DNA of 49,398 nucleotides from Rickettsiales bacterium (GTDB lineage Bacteria > Pseudomonadota > Alphaproteobacteria > Rickettsiales > JALZUV01), in contig JAQXAR010000047.1 of assembly GCA_029252805.1 (NCBI GenBank), positions 1 through 49,398 of the forward strand. The letters are read 5' to 3'. Position numbers and translations under genes: made by a program. The notes beneath the pieces were generated by a model. That model was not told where the DNA came from and made no database searches. It worked only from the letters and a program-made list of their open reading frames with translations. Position 1 is the stretch's first letter. Each line of letters begins with the position of its first letter. Below are positions 43,786 to 49,398 of this stretch, in pieces.

Positions 43786-44760
43786 TTAATCCACCACCAA
43801 AGACCGATTTTCACCACTCATTTGCTCTGTAAGCCTGAATAGAAGAGCCTTTTGGGGTTTTCGAAAATTTTTATCTTTTTTTACGAATATGTTCTTTGGG
43901 AAGACTAAGCGTTGAATAGTACGTTTGCGTTTGAGCCCTCCATCTTCCCATGCAAGCTGAGGATTAGCCAATACATCGAATACATTGCCTAATACTCTAT
44001 CAAAATCACTTTCTTCCAGCGGTTTTTGATCGAGCAGTGCCTTTACCTTCTCTCTATTCTCCTCCATTTCACTAATACGGCGTTTTAGAGCATTCTTAGT
44101 TTGCCTATTTTCACCTATCATCTCATCAATAAAACCATCAATCTCTGTTTCTAATGTTTGATGCTCTTTAGCCCATTCTTTTCGTTGAACCTCTAGCCTC
44201 TCTATTTGCTCTTTCCACACACCACGCATAACAACCTCTGCCATTTCCAGTATCAAAGAATCGGGCTGCATAGGCTGCAATAATTCAGAGAAGTTTTGAT
44301 GCGCGGTATTAACATAAATACCTTTGTGCCGACGAGAACATCCTGACTGCTTACAAACATAGTACATGTAGTGTTTTTTGTTTTCACCAGCGGAACCTTT
44401 ACCTGAACTCGTCAACGCCTTCCCACATTCACCACACAAAATGGAGCCCTTTAGCGGATATTGTTCTTCATTCTGCTTGTAATGGGTACGAATCCCACGT
44501 CCCGCTTTGCGTTCCTTGATACGCATTGCAGTTTGCATATCGATCAAAGGTTGGTGCTTACCATCAATATTCTTAATATCCTTTTGTGGATAATTGATTT
44601 TACCTGCATAGAAACTGGCTCGATCAATCAGCTTTCTGGCTACATCGTGACTACATTGAAATGCCTTTCCACGATTGCGGCCTTCAACTCTTACAGGCCT
44701 TCTCTCGTTGATATAGTGCATTACATCAACGATATTTCTTAGTGTACCATTTGCGTAGGT
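43786..44760 (-). pseudogene. Large serine recombinase remnant (recombinase and zinc-ribbon domains, no catalytic domain)
   Basis: The open frame begins right after a stop at 44761-44763 with TYANGTLRNIVDV; the first ATG is at 44721 (311 residues from there). It contains the recombinase domain (SHDVARKLIDRASFYAGKINYP), the zinc ribbon ILCGECGKALTSS...YYVCKQSGCSRR with four cysteines, a long coiled coil (about residues 170-240), and a basic end. The N-terminal resolvase domain with the catalytic serine is absent, so it cannot recombine DNA. Composition is AT-rich compared with the core genome. Confidence 0.75.
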
Positions 44761-44986
44761 TCAAGATCCATATAAATAACAAGCAGTTCACCTCCAGTTT
44801 TACTAACCTTAAGGCGGATGGCTTAACATTGGAACAAACATAGACTTAGATGCAAATTTCTCCGCCAAAAATCTTTAAGGGGATGCTAGAGAGCCTCACT
44901 CCTTATTAAGAAGACCTGCACTCTTATTCGATGCAACTTACCCTATTCACGAACATATCCCCAATTTAAGAAAGCCTCAATTCTGC

Positions 44987-45095
44987 TGCGCAACCTTTTC
45001 ACAGTTTTAGTTTTGGCCGTCCATACTCGAGGCAGCTGTATTTGTCTTCTGCTGCTGAAAACTTGCAAACTACTGGCACTGCGTTAGGTTGCGCA
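44987..45095. repeat. Ten-base inverted repeat upstream of the SulP transporter gene
   Basis: TGCGCAACCT (44987-44996) and AGGTTGCGCA (45086-45095) are perfect inverted repeats 89 bases apart. They lie in a gene-free stretch of 366 bases (44761-45126). The right arm overlaps a possible promoter: TTGCAA 45063-45068, TAGGTT 45085-45090. It may be a looping operator or a small element relic. I see nothing else of note in this stretch. Confidence 0.35.
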
Positions 45096-45126
45096 CAAAT
45101 TCATCTCATTCTTAGGAAAATCATCT

Positions 45127-46677
45127 GTGCTTAGCTCTTTATTTAAAAATTCGAAAATCGAAATTCTATCGGGCTTAACCGTGGCCTTGGCTTTGGTGCC
45201 TGAGGCCGTGGCCTTTGCATTTATTGCCGGAGTTGAACCGCTTGTCGGGCTTTACGCCGCGTTCCTCGTTGGCCTCATCACCTCTGTTTTCGGCGGTCGT
45301 CCGGGTATGATTTCTGGCGCTACTGGCGCACTTGCCGTCGTCATGGTCAGCCTAGTTGCACAGCATGGCGTCGAATACCTCTTCGCCACCGTTGTGCTGA
45401 TGGGTATATTACAGTTCCTCGCCGGGATATTTAAATTAGGTAAATTCATTCGCATGGTACCCCACCCCGTTATGTTGGGCTTTGTAAATGGCTTGGCTAT
45501 CGTGATTTTCCTCGCGCAGTTAGGGCAGTTTAAAATAGCAGATGAAACCGGAAATCTTGTGTGGCTAGACGACTTCTCCCTCACCATGATGCTCGGCGTG
45601 ATCGCCATTACGATGTTGGTCATTTACTTGCTTCCGAAGCTTACGAATAAATTCCCCGCGCCTCTAGCCGGAATTGGTGTCGCGACCGCCGTCGTTATCT
45701 TCTTTAACATCGATACTCGCACCGTTGGCGATCTTGCTAACATCGCGGGAACCTTCCCTGCCTTCGCCATTCCTAGTGTACCTTTCTCGCTAGAAACGCT
45801 GTATATTATCTTTCCTTATGCGATGATCCTCGCCGCGATTGGACTCATCGAATCCCTTTTAACCCTCACCCTCATTGATGAAATGACCGAGACTCGTGGC
45901 CGCAATAGCCGTGAGTGCATGGCGCAAGGCGCATCCAACATCGTCACCGGCTTTTTCGGTGGCATGGGCGGTTGCGCAATGATTGGGCAGAGCATGATCA
46001 ACATTAACTCCGGTGCACGCGGACGCCTCTCTGGTATCGCAGCGGCGCTATTCTTACTCTCCTTCATCCTCTTCGCCTCTTCATGGATTGAAATGATCCC
46101 GGTTGCGGCACTGATCGGCGTCATGTTCGTAGTAGTCATTGCGACCTTCGAGTGGTCCTCTTTGCGTATCATGCATAAGATTCCTAAATCCGATGCCTTC
46201 GTCTTAATCCTCGTCTCTGCCGTCACGGTCTTTACGGATTTGGCGATTGCCGTTGTTGTGGGTGTCATTGTCTCAGCCCTCGTATTCGCATGGGAATCGG
46301 CGAGCTCTATCTATGTGGATGTGCAATCAGAAACGAAAAAGAAGAAAGTCTACGTCCTGCACGGACAGCTCTTCTTCGCTTCGGTCAGCAAGTTCCGCCG
46401 CTTATTCCGCCCGCACAAAGACCCGGCGGATGTCGTGATTGATTTCAAACACTCCCGCGTATGGGATCACTCCGCGCTAGAGGTGATTGACTCACTCGCA
46501 GAGAGCTACATGAAGCATGGCACGCAACTACACCTCAAACACCTAAGTCCTGATTGCCGCACGCTCTTACGCAAAGCCGGCCACTTCATTGAAGAAGATG
46601 ATGCTGGTGATCCCCATTACCGTATCGTCGTTGATTACGCTGAGCGCGCCAAGAAGGTGAAGGAAGCCAAAGCTTAG
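45127..46677 (+). CDS. SulP family anion transporter with STAS domain
   Basis: Inner-membrane anion transporter of the SLC26/SulP family, 516 residues from a GTG start preceded by AGGAAAA. The N-terminal [32 protein letters not shown] is the family opening. [23 protein letters not shown]-type sequence ([15 protein letters not shown]) and [30 protein letters not shown] carry the two substrate half-helices. About 11-12 membrane segments are followed by a C-terminal STAS domain from about residue 405 ([16 protein letters not shown]...[21 protein letters not shown]). Sulfate or bicarbonate are both possible substrates. A shared two-way terminator separates it from rpoZ. Confidence 0.92.
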   Translation: MLSSLFKNSKIEILSGLTVALALVPEAVAFAFIAGVEPLVGLYAAFLVGLITSVFGGRPGMISGATGALAVVMVSLVAQHGVEYLFATVVLMGILQFLAGIFKLGKFIRMVPHPVMLGFVNGLAIVIFLAQLGQFKIADETGNLVWLDDFSLTMMLGVIAITMLVIYLLPKLTNKFPAPLAGIGVATAVVIFFNIDTRTVGDLANIAGTFPAFAIPSVPFSLETLYIIFPYAMILAAIGLIESLLTLTLIDEMTETRGRNSRECMAQGASNIVTGFFGGMGGCAMIGQSMININSGARGRLSGIAAALFLLSFILFASSWIEMIPVAALIGVMFVVVIATFEWSSLRIMHKIPKSDAFVLILVSAVTVFTDLAIAVVVGVIVSALVFAWESASSIYVDVQSETKKKKVYVLHGQLFFASVSKFRRLFRPHKDPADVVIDFKHSRVWDHSALEVIDSLAESYMKHGTQLHLKHLSPDCRTLLRKAGHFIEEDDAGDPHYRIVVDYAERAKKVKEAKA

Positions 46678-46720
46678 ACTCTTAGAGTCTTGAACTTAAA
46701 GGCAACAGCTCTCCACAAAT

Positions 46721-46757
46721 AAAAAAGGCGCAGTCATTATGACCGCGCCTTTTTTAT
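46721..46757. terminator. Bidirectional terminator between the sulP gene and rpoZ
   Basis: AAAAAAGGCGC-GTCAT and ATGAC-GCGCCTTTTTT form a stem of about 16 pairs with one mismatch, flanked by A6 and T6. It can therefore stop transcription from both convergent genes. Confidence 0.9.
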
Positions 46758-46775
46758 TATCTTGTCTGAAACGAC

Positions 46776-47180
46776 TTAGTCGTCAGTTTCAACTTCATCA
46801 TCCGCGAAAGACATGCCTTCAGGCTCTTCGCCGATCATCGCAGCTTCTTTGAACTCTTCTTCCATATCAGCGGAAACTTCAAGCTCTTCCATTGGAGCAG
46901 CAGGTGCTTCAATTTCTTCCTTCGGAGGCTCAACGCCTTCAATCACGTCAGGACGTTGGAAGCGGCTATAGCTCTCAATAATTTCTTCTTTCAACGGGGC
47001 GAAATCGATCGTTTTATCCGCGATCTCACGCAAAGATACAACGGCATCTTTATCGTTGTCACGATCAATCGTAATCGGGTTACCCGATGAGATTTGCTTC
47101 GCACGACGGGCTGCAATGGCCAGTAGTTCAAAACGGTTAGGGATGTTTTCAATACAATCTTCTACGGTAACGCGTGCCAT
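46776..47180 (-). CDS. rpoZ: RNA polymerase omega subunit RpoZ
   Basis: A 134-residue omega subunit. The N-terminal 60 residues match the family: [33 protein letters not shown], then a [12 protein letters not shown] block. After that comes a long acidic tail rich in E and P ([23 protein letters not shown]), as in many alphaproteobacterial omegas. It folds onto the beta-prime subunit. In many relatives rpoZ is followed by spoT; here its terminator follows at once. Confidence 0.95.
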   Translation of the reverse strand: MARVTVEDCIENIPNRFELLAIAARRAKQISSGNPITIDRDNDKDAVVSLREIADKTIDFAPLKEEIIESYSRFQRPDVIEGVEPPKEEIEAPAAPMEELEVSADMEEEFKEAAMIGEEPEGMSFADDEVETDD

Positions 47181-47223
47181 AATATATACGATTCCTCTTT
47201 ATCTTAGGGGTGGAAAGGCGCTA

Positions 47224-47251
47224 TATATACCGCCCACACAACTAAATACAA
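47224..47251 (-). promoter_or_regulatory. Possible promoter of rpoZ
   Basis: On the minus strand TTGTAT (complement of 47246-47251) and TATATA (complement of 47224-47229) are 16 bases apart, about 44 bases before the rpoZ start. The stretch is shared with the leader of the divergent lipA gene. Confidence 0.4.
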
Positions 47252-47262
47252 GCACAAAACCT

Positions 47263-48177
47263 ATGTCAGAAGTCGTCAACTTGCAGGAAAAAAACGATAA
47301 AAAGCTACGCAAACCCGATTGGATTCGCGTAAAGGCTCCCGTTTCGAAGGGCTATAAAGAGACACGCGACCTCATGCGACGCCAAAGCTTGCATACCGTA
47401 TGCGAAGAAGCGGCATGCCCCAATATCGGCGAATGCTGGGAAAAGAAGCACGCCACCATCATGATTATGGGCGATACCTGCACCCGCGCCTGCGCCTTCT
47501 GCAACGTCAAAACCGGCCGCCCCAACATGCTCGACCCGATGGAGCCAGACAATACCGCCATCGCCGTAAAAGAGATGGGCCTACACCATGTCGTCATCAC
47601 CTCCGTTGACCGTGACGATCTACCTGATGGAGGCGCCGAACATTTCGCCCGCACCATTGAGCGCACCCGCGAAGTCGCAACTAAAACCACAATCGAAGTC
47701 CTGACGCCAGATTTCTTCCGCAGCGCCGATGGTTCACTAGAACGTGTACTTGCCGCCAAGCCGGACGTCTTTAACCATAATATCGAAACCGTGCCGCGCC
47801 TATATAAGCGCATCCGCCCTTCCGCCCGTTACTTCCACTCGCTTTACGTTCTCAAGCGTTCAAAAGAAATTGATCCCTTGATGTTCACCAAATCCGGCCT
47901 GATGGTAGGCCTCGGTGAAGGCAAAGACGAAGTGCTGCAAGTGATGGATGATTTACGCGCTGCCGAGGTGGACTTTATCACCATTGGCCAATATCTGCAG
48001 CCTACCCCGCGCCATGCGCCGGTTGAACGTTTCGTCACGCCTGATGAGTTCAAAATGTATGAACGTATGGCCCGCGCCAAAGGCTTCCTGATGGTGTCCA
48101 GCACCCCCCTCACCCGCTCCAGCTACCATGCAGGTGATGATTTCAAAAAGCTCCAAGCCGCACGACAAGCAAAGTAA
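47263..48177 (+). CDS. lipA: Lipoyl synthase LipA
   Basis: Radical-SAM enzyme that inserts two sulfurs into octanoyl groups on lipoyl domains. It has 304 residues from MSEVVNLQ at 47263; the longer in-frame start lies inside rpoZ. The auxiliary iron-sulfur cluster cysteines are in [15 protein letters not shown] and the radical-SAM motif is [18 protein letters not shown] (CxxxCxxC). Also present are [32 protein letters not shown], and the serine of [12 protein letters not shown] near the C-terminus that ligates the auxiliary cluster. Confidence 0.97.
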   Translation: MSEVVNLQEKNDKKLRKPDWIRVKAPVSKGYKETRDLMRRQSLHTVCEEAACPNIGECWEKKHATIMIMGDTCTRACAFCNVKTGRPNMLDPMEPDNTAIAVKEMGLHHVVITSVDRDDLPDGGAEHFARTIERTREVATKTTIEVLTPDFFRSADGSLERVLAAKPDVFNHNIETVPRLYKRIRPSARYFHSLYVLKRSKEIDPLMFTKSGLMVGLGEGKDEVLQVMDDLRAAEVDFITIGQYLQPTPRHAPVERFVTPDEFKMYERMARAKGFLMVSSTPLTRSSYHAGDDFKKLQAARQAK

Positions 48178-48198
48178 CACGCCCGCGCCCAATAGCGC

Positions 48199-48227
48199 TT
48201 GACTTGCTCGCCTAGATTGTGTTTATT
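48199..48227 (+). promoter_or_regulatory. Promoter candidate ahead of a structured RNA-like region
   Basis: TTGACT (48199-48204) and TTTATT (48222-48227) are 17 bases apart, 22 bases after the lipA stop. No protein-coding start of quality follows. The first transcribed bases would run into the hairpin at 48236-48254. Confidence 0.45.
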
Positions 48228-48233
48228 CACCTT

Positions 48234-48530
48234 AGAGTATCTGACTCAGATACTTCGGGGCTTTCAAAACCTCTTGTAGACTAGTGGCGGACTTAACCAC
48301 TATAAATCGTCCATCTCGATTCCTAGGGTCGGGGTGGCAACGTTATAGAATAGGCTTCGGCCAAAAGCGTTGCAGCTATGTCTACATAGTTTTGAACACC
48401 CCGGCCACCAGTGGGAATCTCCCCGCTGGCGGTCACTCGCTTGAGTCGGGAGGATCGGGAAATAGAATACCATTCGTGGGAATACTCGGTTGAACGTTAC
48501 AAATAAGGCTTAACCTCCCGGCACCTGCGG
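48234..48530 (+). ncRNA. Candidate structured non-coding RNA, family unassigned
   Basis: About 300 bases without a convincing gene but dense with complementary arms. AGTATCTGA/TCAGATACT is at 48236-48254, TAGTGG/CCACTA at 48282-48302, and GGTCGGGGTG pairs with CACCCCGGCC about 60 bases further on. That long stem encloses GCAACG/CGTTGC (itself containing GGC-TTCG-GCC) and CTATGT/ACATAG. Next come CCAGTGGG/CCCCGCTGG, and CGGGAGG (48447) pairs with CCTCCCG (48514), enclosing CCA-TTCG-TGG. Nested stems and UUCG tetraloops argue for an RNA. I could not match it to RNase P, tmRNA, 6S or SRP RNA. The strand is chosen from the promoter. Confidence 0.45.
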
Positions 48531-48539
48531 AGCGCCCAA

Positions 48540-48595
48540 TTGTCATGCTGAAAGAGCAGCAACCTAAGGTCCTTCGCTGCTACTCAAGCTGACAA
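48540..48595 (-). repeat. Dispersed intergenic inverted repeat (TTGTCAGCTTGAG type)
   Basis: TTGTCA...TGACAA ends bracket inner arms AGCAGC and GCTGCT, so the unit can fold into one hairpin. Read on the minus strand it begins TTGTCAGCTTGAGTAGCAGC and continues with GAAGGACCTT, a motif of the same kind as the one at 6807-6842. It may also serve as a stop for transcripts entering from the left. Confidence 0.5.
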
Positions 48596-48729
48596 GTTAG
48601 ATAATTCTAAATTTTTCCACTTCCGGCTTCGCCAAAAGGGCATTATTCTTTAAATATAGGCTCAAGAAATTGTGAGTACAGCAACAAGGAGTACAAAAAC
48701 CCACAAAAAAAAGGGGCCCCAAACACAGG

Positions 48730-48788
48730 AAACCACCTGAGATTTATTTAGCTCGTATAAATACAAACTAAATCTTCTCAAGTGGTTT
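48730..48788. terminator. Long hairpin downstream of the lysine-rich protein gene
   Basis: Arms of about 21-22 bases, 48730-48751 and 48768-48788, pair nearly throughout (AAACCAC with GTGGTTT, TGAGA with TCTCA, ATTTAG with CTAAAT) around a 16-base loop. It begins 21 bases after the stop of the leftward gene at 48809. Further left is GGGGCCCC followed on that strand by T8, which would complete a terminator. It could also be part of a small mobile element. Confidence 0.5.
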
Positions 48789-48808
48789 ACTTAAACGAAA
48801 CAAAAAAA

Positions 48809-49252
48809 CTACTGACCAGGACGGCTTTTACCGCACTTTTTCTGCATTCTTTTCGTTTCTTTTTTCTTTTTCTTTTTAGCACTACGTGCCTTTTTTCGTT
48901 TCTTTTTCTTTGATATCTTTTTACCTTTGGATTTAACCTTAGGCTTATTTTTTTTCAAAGACGAAATCTTTTCAGAAAGAATTCTTCTTACTTCAAGATT
49001 AGCTTTCCATCCCATAAGATCTAAAGCCTGCTTAGGACATTGCGTGAGCAATGAGTCCTTTGCTGCTCGCAAATACCTCATCGACTCTCCCCAATCCATT
49101 TTTTGGATAGAGATTTGAGTAATGATGTCATTTGCAATTACTTGAGGTGTTTGAACCTCAGAAAAAGTGTATTTTACTGGCGCATTATTTTGAGCGCTTA
49201 AAAAATTAAACACAGAAAAAGAAAAAATCAGAATTAAAATTAGATTTTTCAT
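48809..49252 (-). CDS. Exported protein with extremely lysine-rich tail, unknown function
   Basis: A 147-residue protein starting at MKNLILILIFSFSVFNFLSAQ (49252), a clear signal peptide whose style (FLSAQ end) is more usual in Bacteroidota. An in-frame ATG at 49300 lies in the adjacent IS end. The middle part (about residues 25-95) has no recognised domain. The last 50 residues are almost wholly K and R (KSKGKKISKKKKRKK and so on). The gene and its surroundings are AT-rich compared with lipA next door. It may be horizontally acquired. A simple-sequence origin of the tail is possible. Confidence 0.55.
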   Translation of the reverse strand: MKNLILILIFSFSVFNFLSAQNNAPVKYTFSEVQTPQVIANDIITQISIQKMDWGESMRYLRAAKDSLLTQCPKQALDLMGWKANLEVRRILSEKISSLKKNKPKVKSKGKKISKKKKRKKARSAKKKKKKETKRMQKKCGKSRPGQ

Positions 49253-49282
49253 GTAATTGGGTTTTATAAAATTTAAAAAAAT

Positions 49283-49398
49283 GGGGCTGACACCTAACAT
49301 TTAAATTGTTAGGAGTTATTGATGTATATAAAGCATTGTAAGTTATCGAGAAATAAGCAGTTAGAGTTGATAAAATATTTCATTGCGGGTTCTACGGC
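49283..49398 (+). mobile_element. Left end of an IS1595-type insertion sequence, cut by the window end
   Basis: GGGGCTGACACCTAAC (from 49283) looks like a terminal inverted repeat and is followed by a short near-palindrome (CCTAACA...TGTTAGG) and then the transposase start. The right end is outside the window, so the inverted repeat cannot be confirmed. Confidence 0.5.
49322..49398 (+). CDS. IS1595 family transposase, N-terminal fragment
   Basis: GGAG lies a few bases before the ATG at 49322. The 25 codons present read MYIKHCKLSRNKQLELIKYF then IAGSTA. This matches the N-terminal pattern of IS1595/ISXO2-like DDE transposases (xCKLSxxxQxxLIExFVAGxTAR). The gene continues beyond the window. 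Confidence 0.65.
   Translation, partial: MYIKHCKLSRNKQLELIKYFIAGST

Noticed and set aside
40746-45126. Intact prophage or gene-transfer-agent cluster
   Set aside because: Terminase, methyltransferase and both recombinases are truncated, and there are no capsid, portal or tail genes.
40670-45126. Direct repeat of the tRNA-Ala 3' end as the far attachment site
   Set aside because: I read the far side of the remnant for AGTTCGACTCTCC and found no copy, so no att pair is claimed.
48284-48493. Open frame of 69 codons on the plus strand within the structured region
   Set aside because: No ribosome site, odd composition, and it crosses several strong stem arms; better explained by RNA structure.
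48234-48530. RNase P, tmRNA, 6S or SRP RNA
   Set aside because: I looked for the GAGGAAAGTCCGG and ACAGAAA blocks of RNase P, the tRNA-like ends and T-loop of tmRNA and the conserved SRP loop, and saw none. I found no convincing 6S fold; a short likeness to 6S (GGCGCTCCGC) on the other strand is too small.
1-49398. CRISPR array, rRNA operon, replication origin
   Set aside because: No regularly spaced direct repeats, no rRNA sequence, and no cluster of DnaA boxes with dnaA or dnaN nearby.

Overview
The window is bacterial and looks alphaproteobacterial. Alphaproteobacterial hallmarks are a Ppx/GppA gene overlapping rlmE, a PstA with the long N-terminal extension usual in that class, a TIGR02186-type membrane protein, a DUF6538-type integrase fragment, and a DUF5681/terminase/ParB-type methyltransferase prophage module. 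Base composition is moderate, except for clearly AT-rich stretches at both ends and in the prophage remnant. I cannot place the order or genus from the sequence alone.

Layout. 1-1500 is the edge of an integrated element: a frameshifted hypothetical gene, a CxxC protein, an AlpA-like HTH regulator with two palindromes upstream, and a truncated tyrosine integrase, ending at tRNA-Glu(TTC). 1668-12825 is core genome: ppx/gppA, rlmE, murJ, a gamma-carbonic anhydrase-like protein, argC, rpsI, rplM, pstB-pstA-pstC and lepA. 12825-15537 is a small envelope cluster with a probable metal link (DUF2946-like protein, His-rich outer-membrane protein, TIGR02186 protein, universal stress protein). 15526-18649 carries an RDD protein and bioD, bioC, bioF.

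The centrepiece is 18659-40108, a nearly complete alginate (poly-mannuronate/guluronate) synthesis and export locus in four transcription blocks. (i) Leftward: a Sel1-repeat scaffold and a BBP2-type outer-membrane barrel, running without a gap into bioFCD. (ii) Rightward: alg8, alg44, algG, algL, a Sel1 protein, algJ, algI, all overlapping or nearly so. (iii) Leftward: algA, algX, algF and a very large Sel1 protein. (iv) Rightward: algC. AlgA and AlgC make GDP-mannose. Alg8 polymerises mannuronate under c-di-GMP control through the PilZ domain of Alg44. AlgI, AlgJ, AlgX and AlgF acetylate it, AlgG epimerises it, and AlgL cleaves stray polymer. The Sel1 proteins and barrel presumably replace AlgK and AlgE. 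algD (GDP-mannose dehydrogenase) is not in the window. The most unusual part is AlgG: a full-length epimerase fused behind about 640 residues of helical, TPR-like sequence.

40109-45126 contains a GNAT acetyltransferase, tRNA-Ala(GGC), and a decayed prophage in which genes have been cut and joined to each other. 45127-48177 returns to core genes (SulP transporter, rpoZ, lipA). 48178-49398 has no recognised core gene. It holds a promoter followed by a strongly structured, unassigned RNA-like region, a dispersed repeat, a long hairpin, an AT-rich gene for a lysine-rich exported protein, and the first bases of an IS1595-type transposase cut by the window end.
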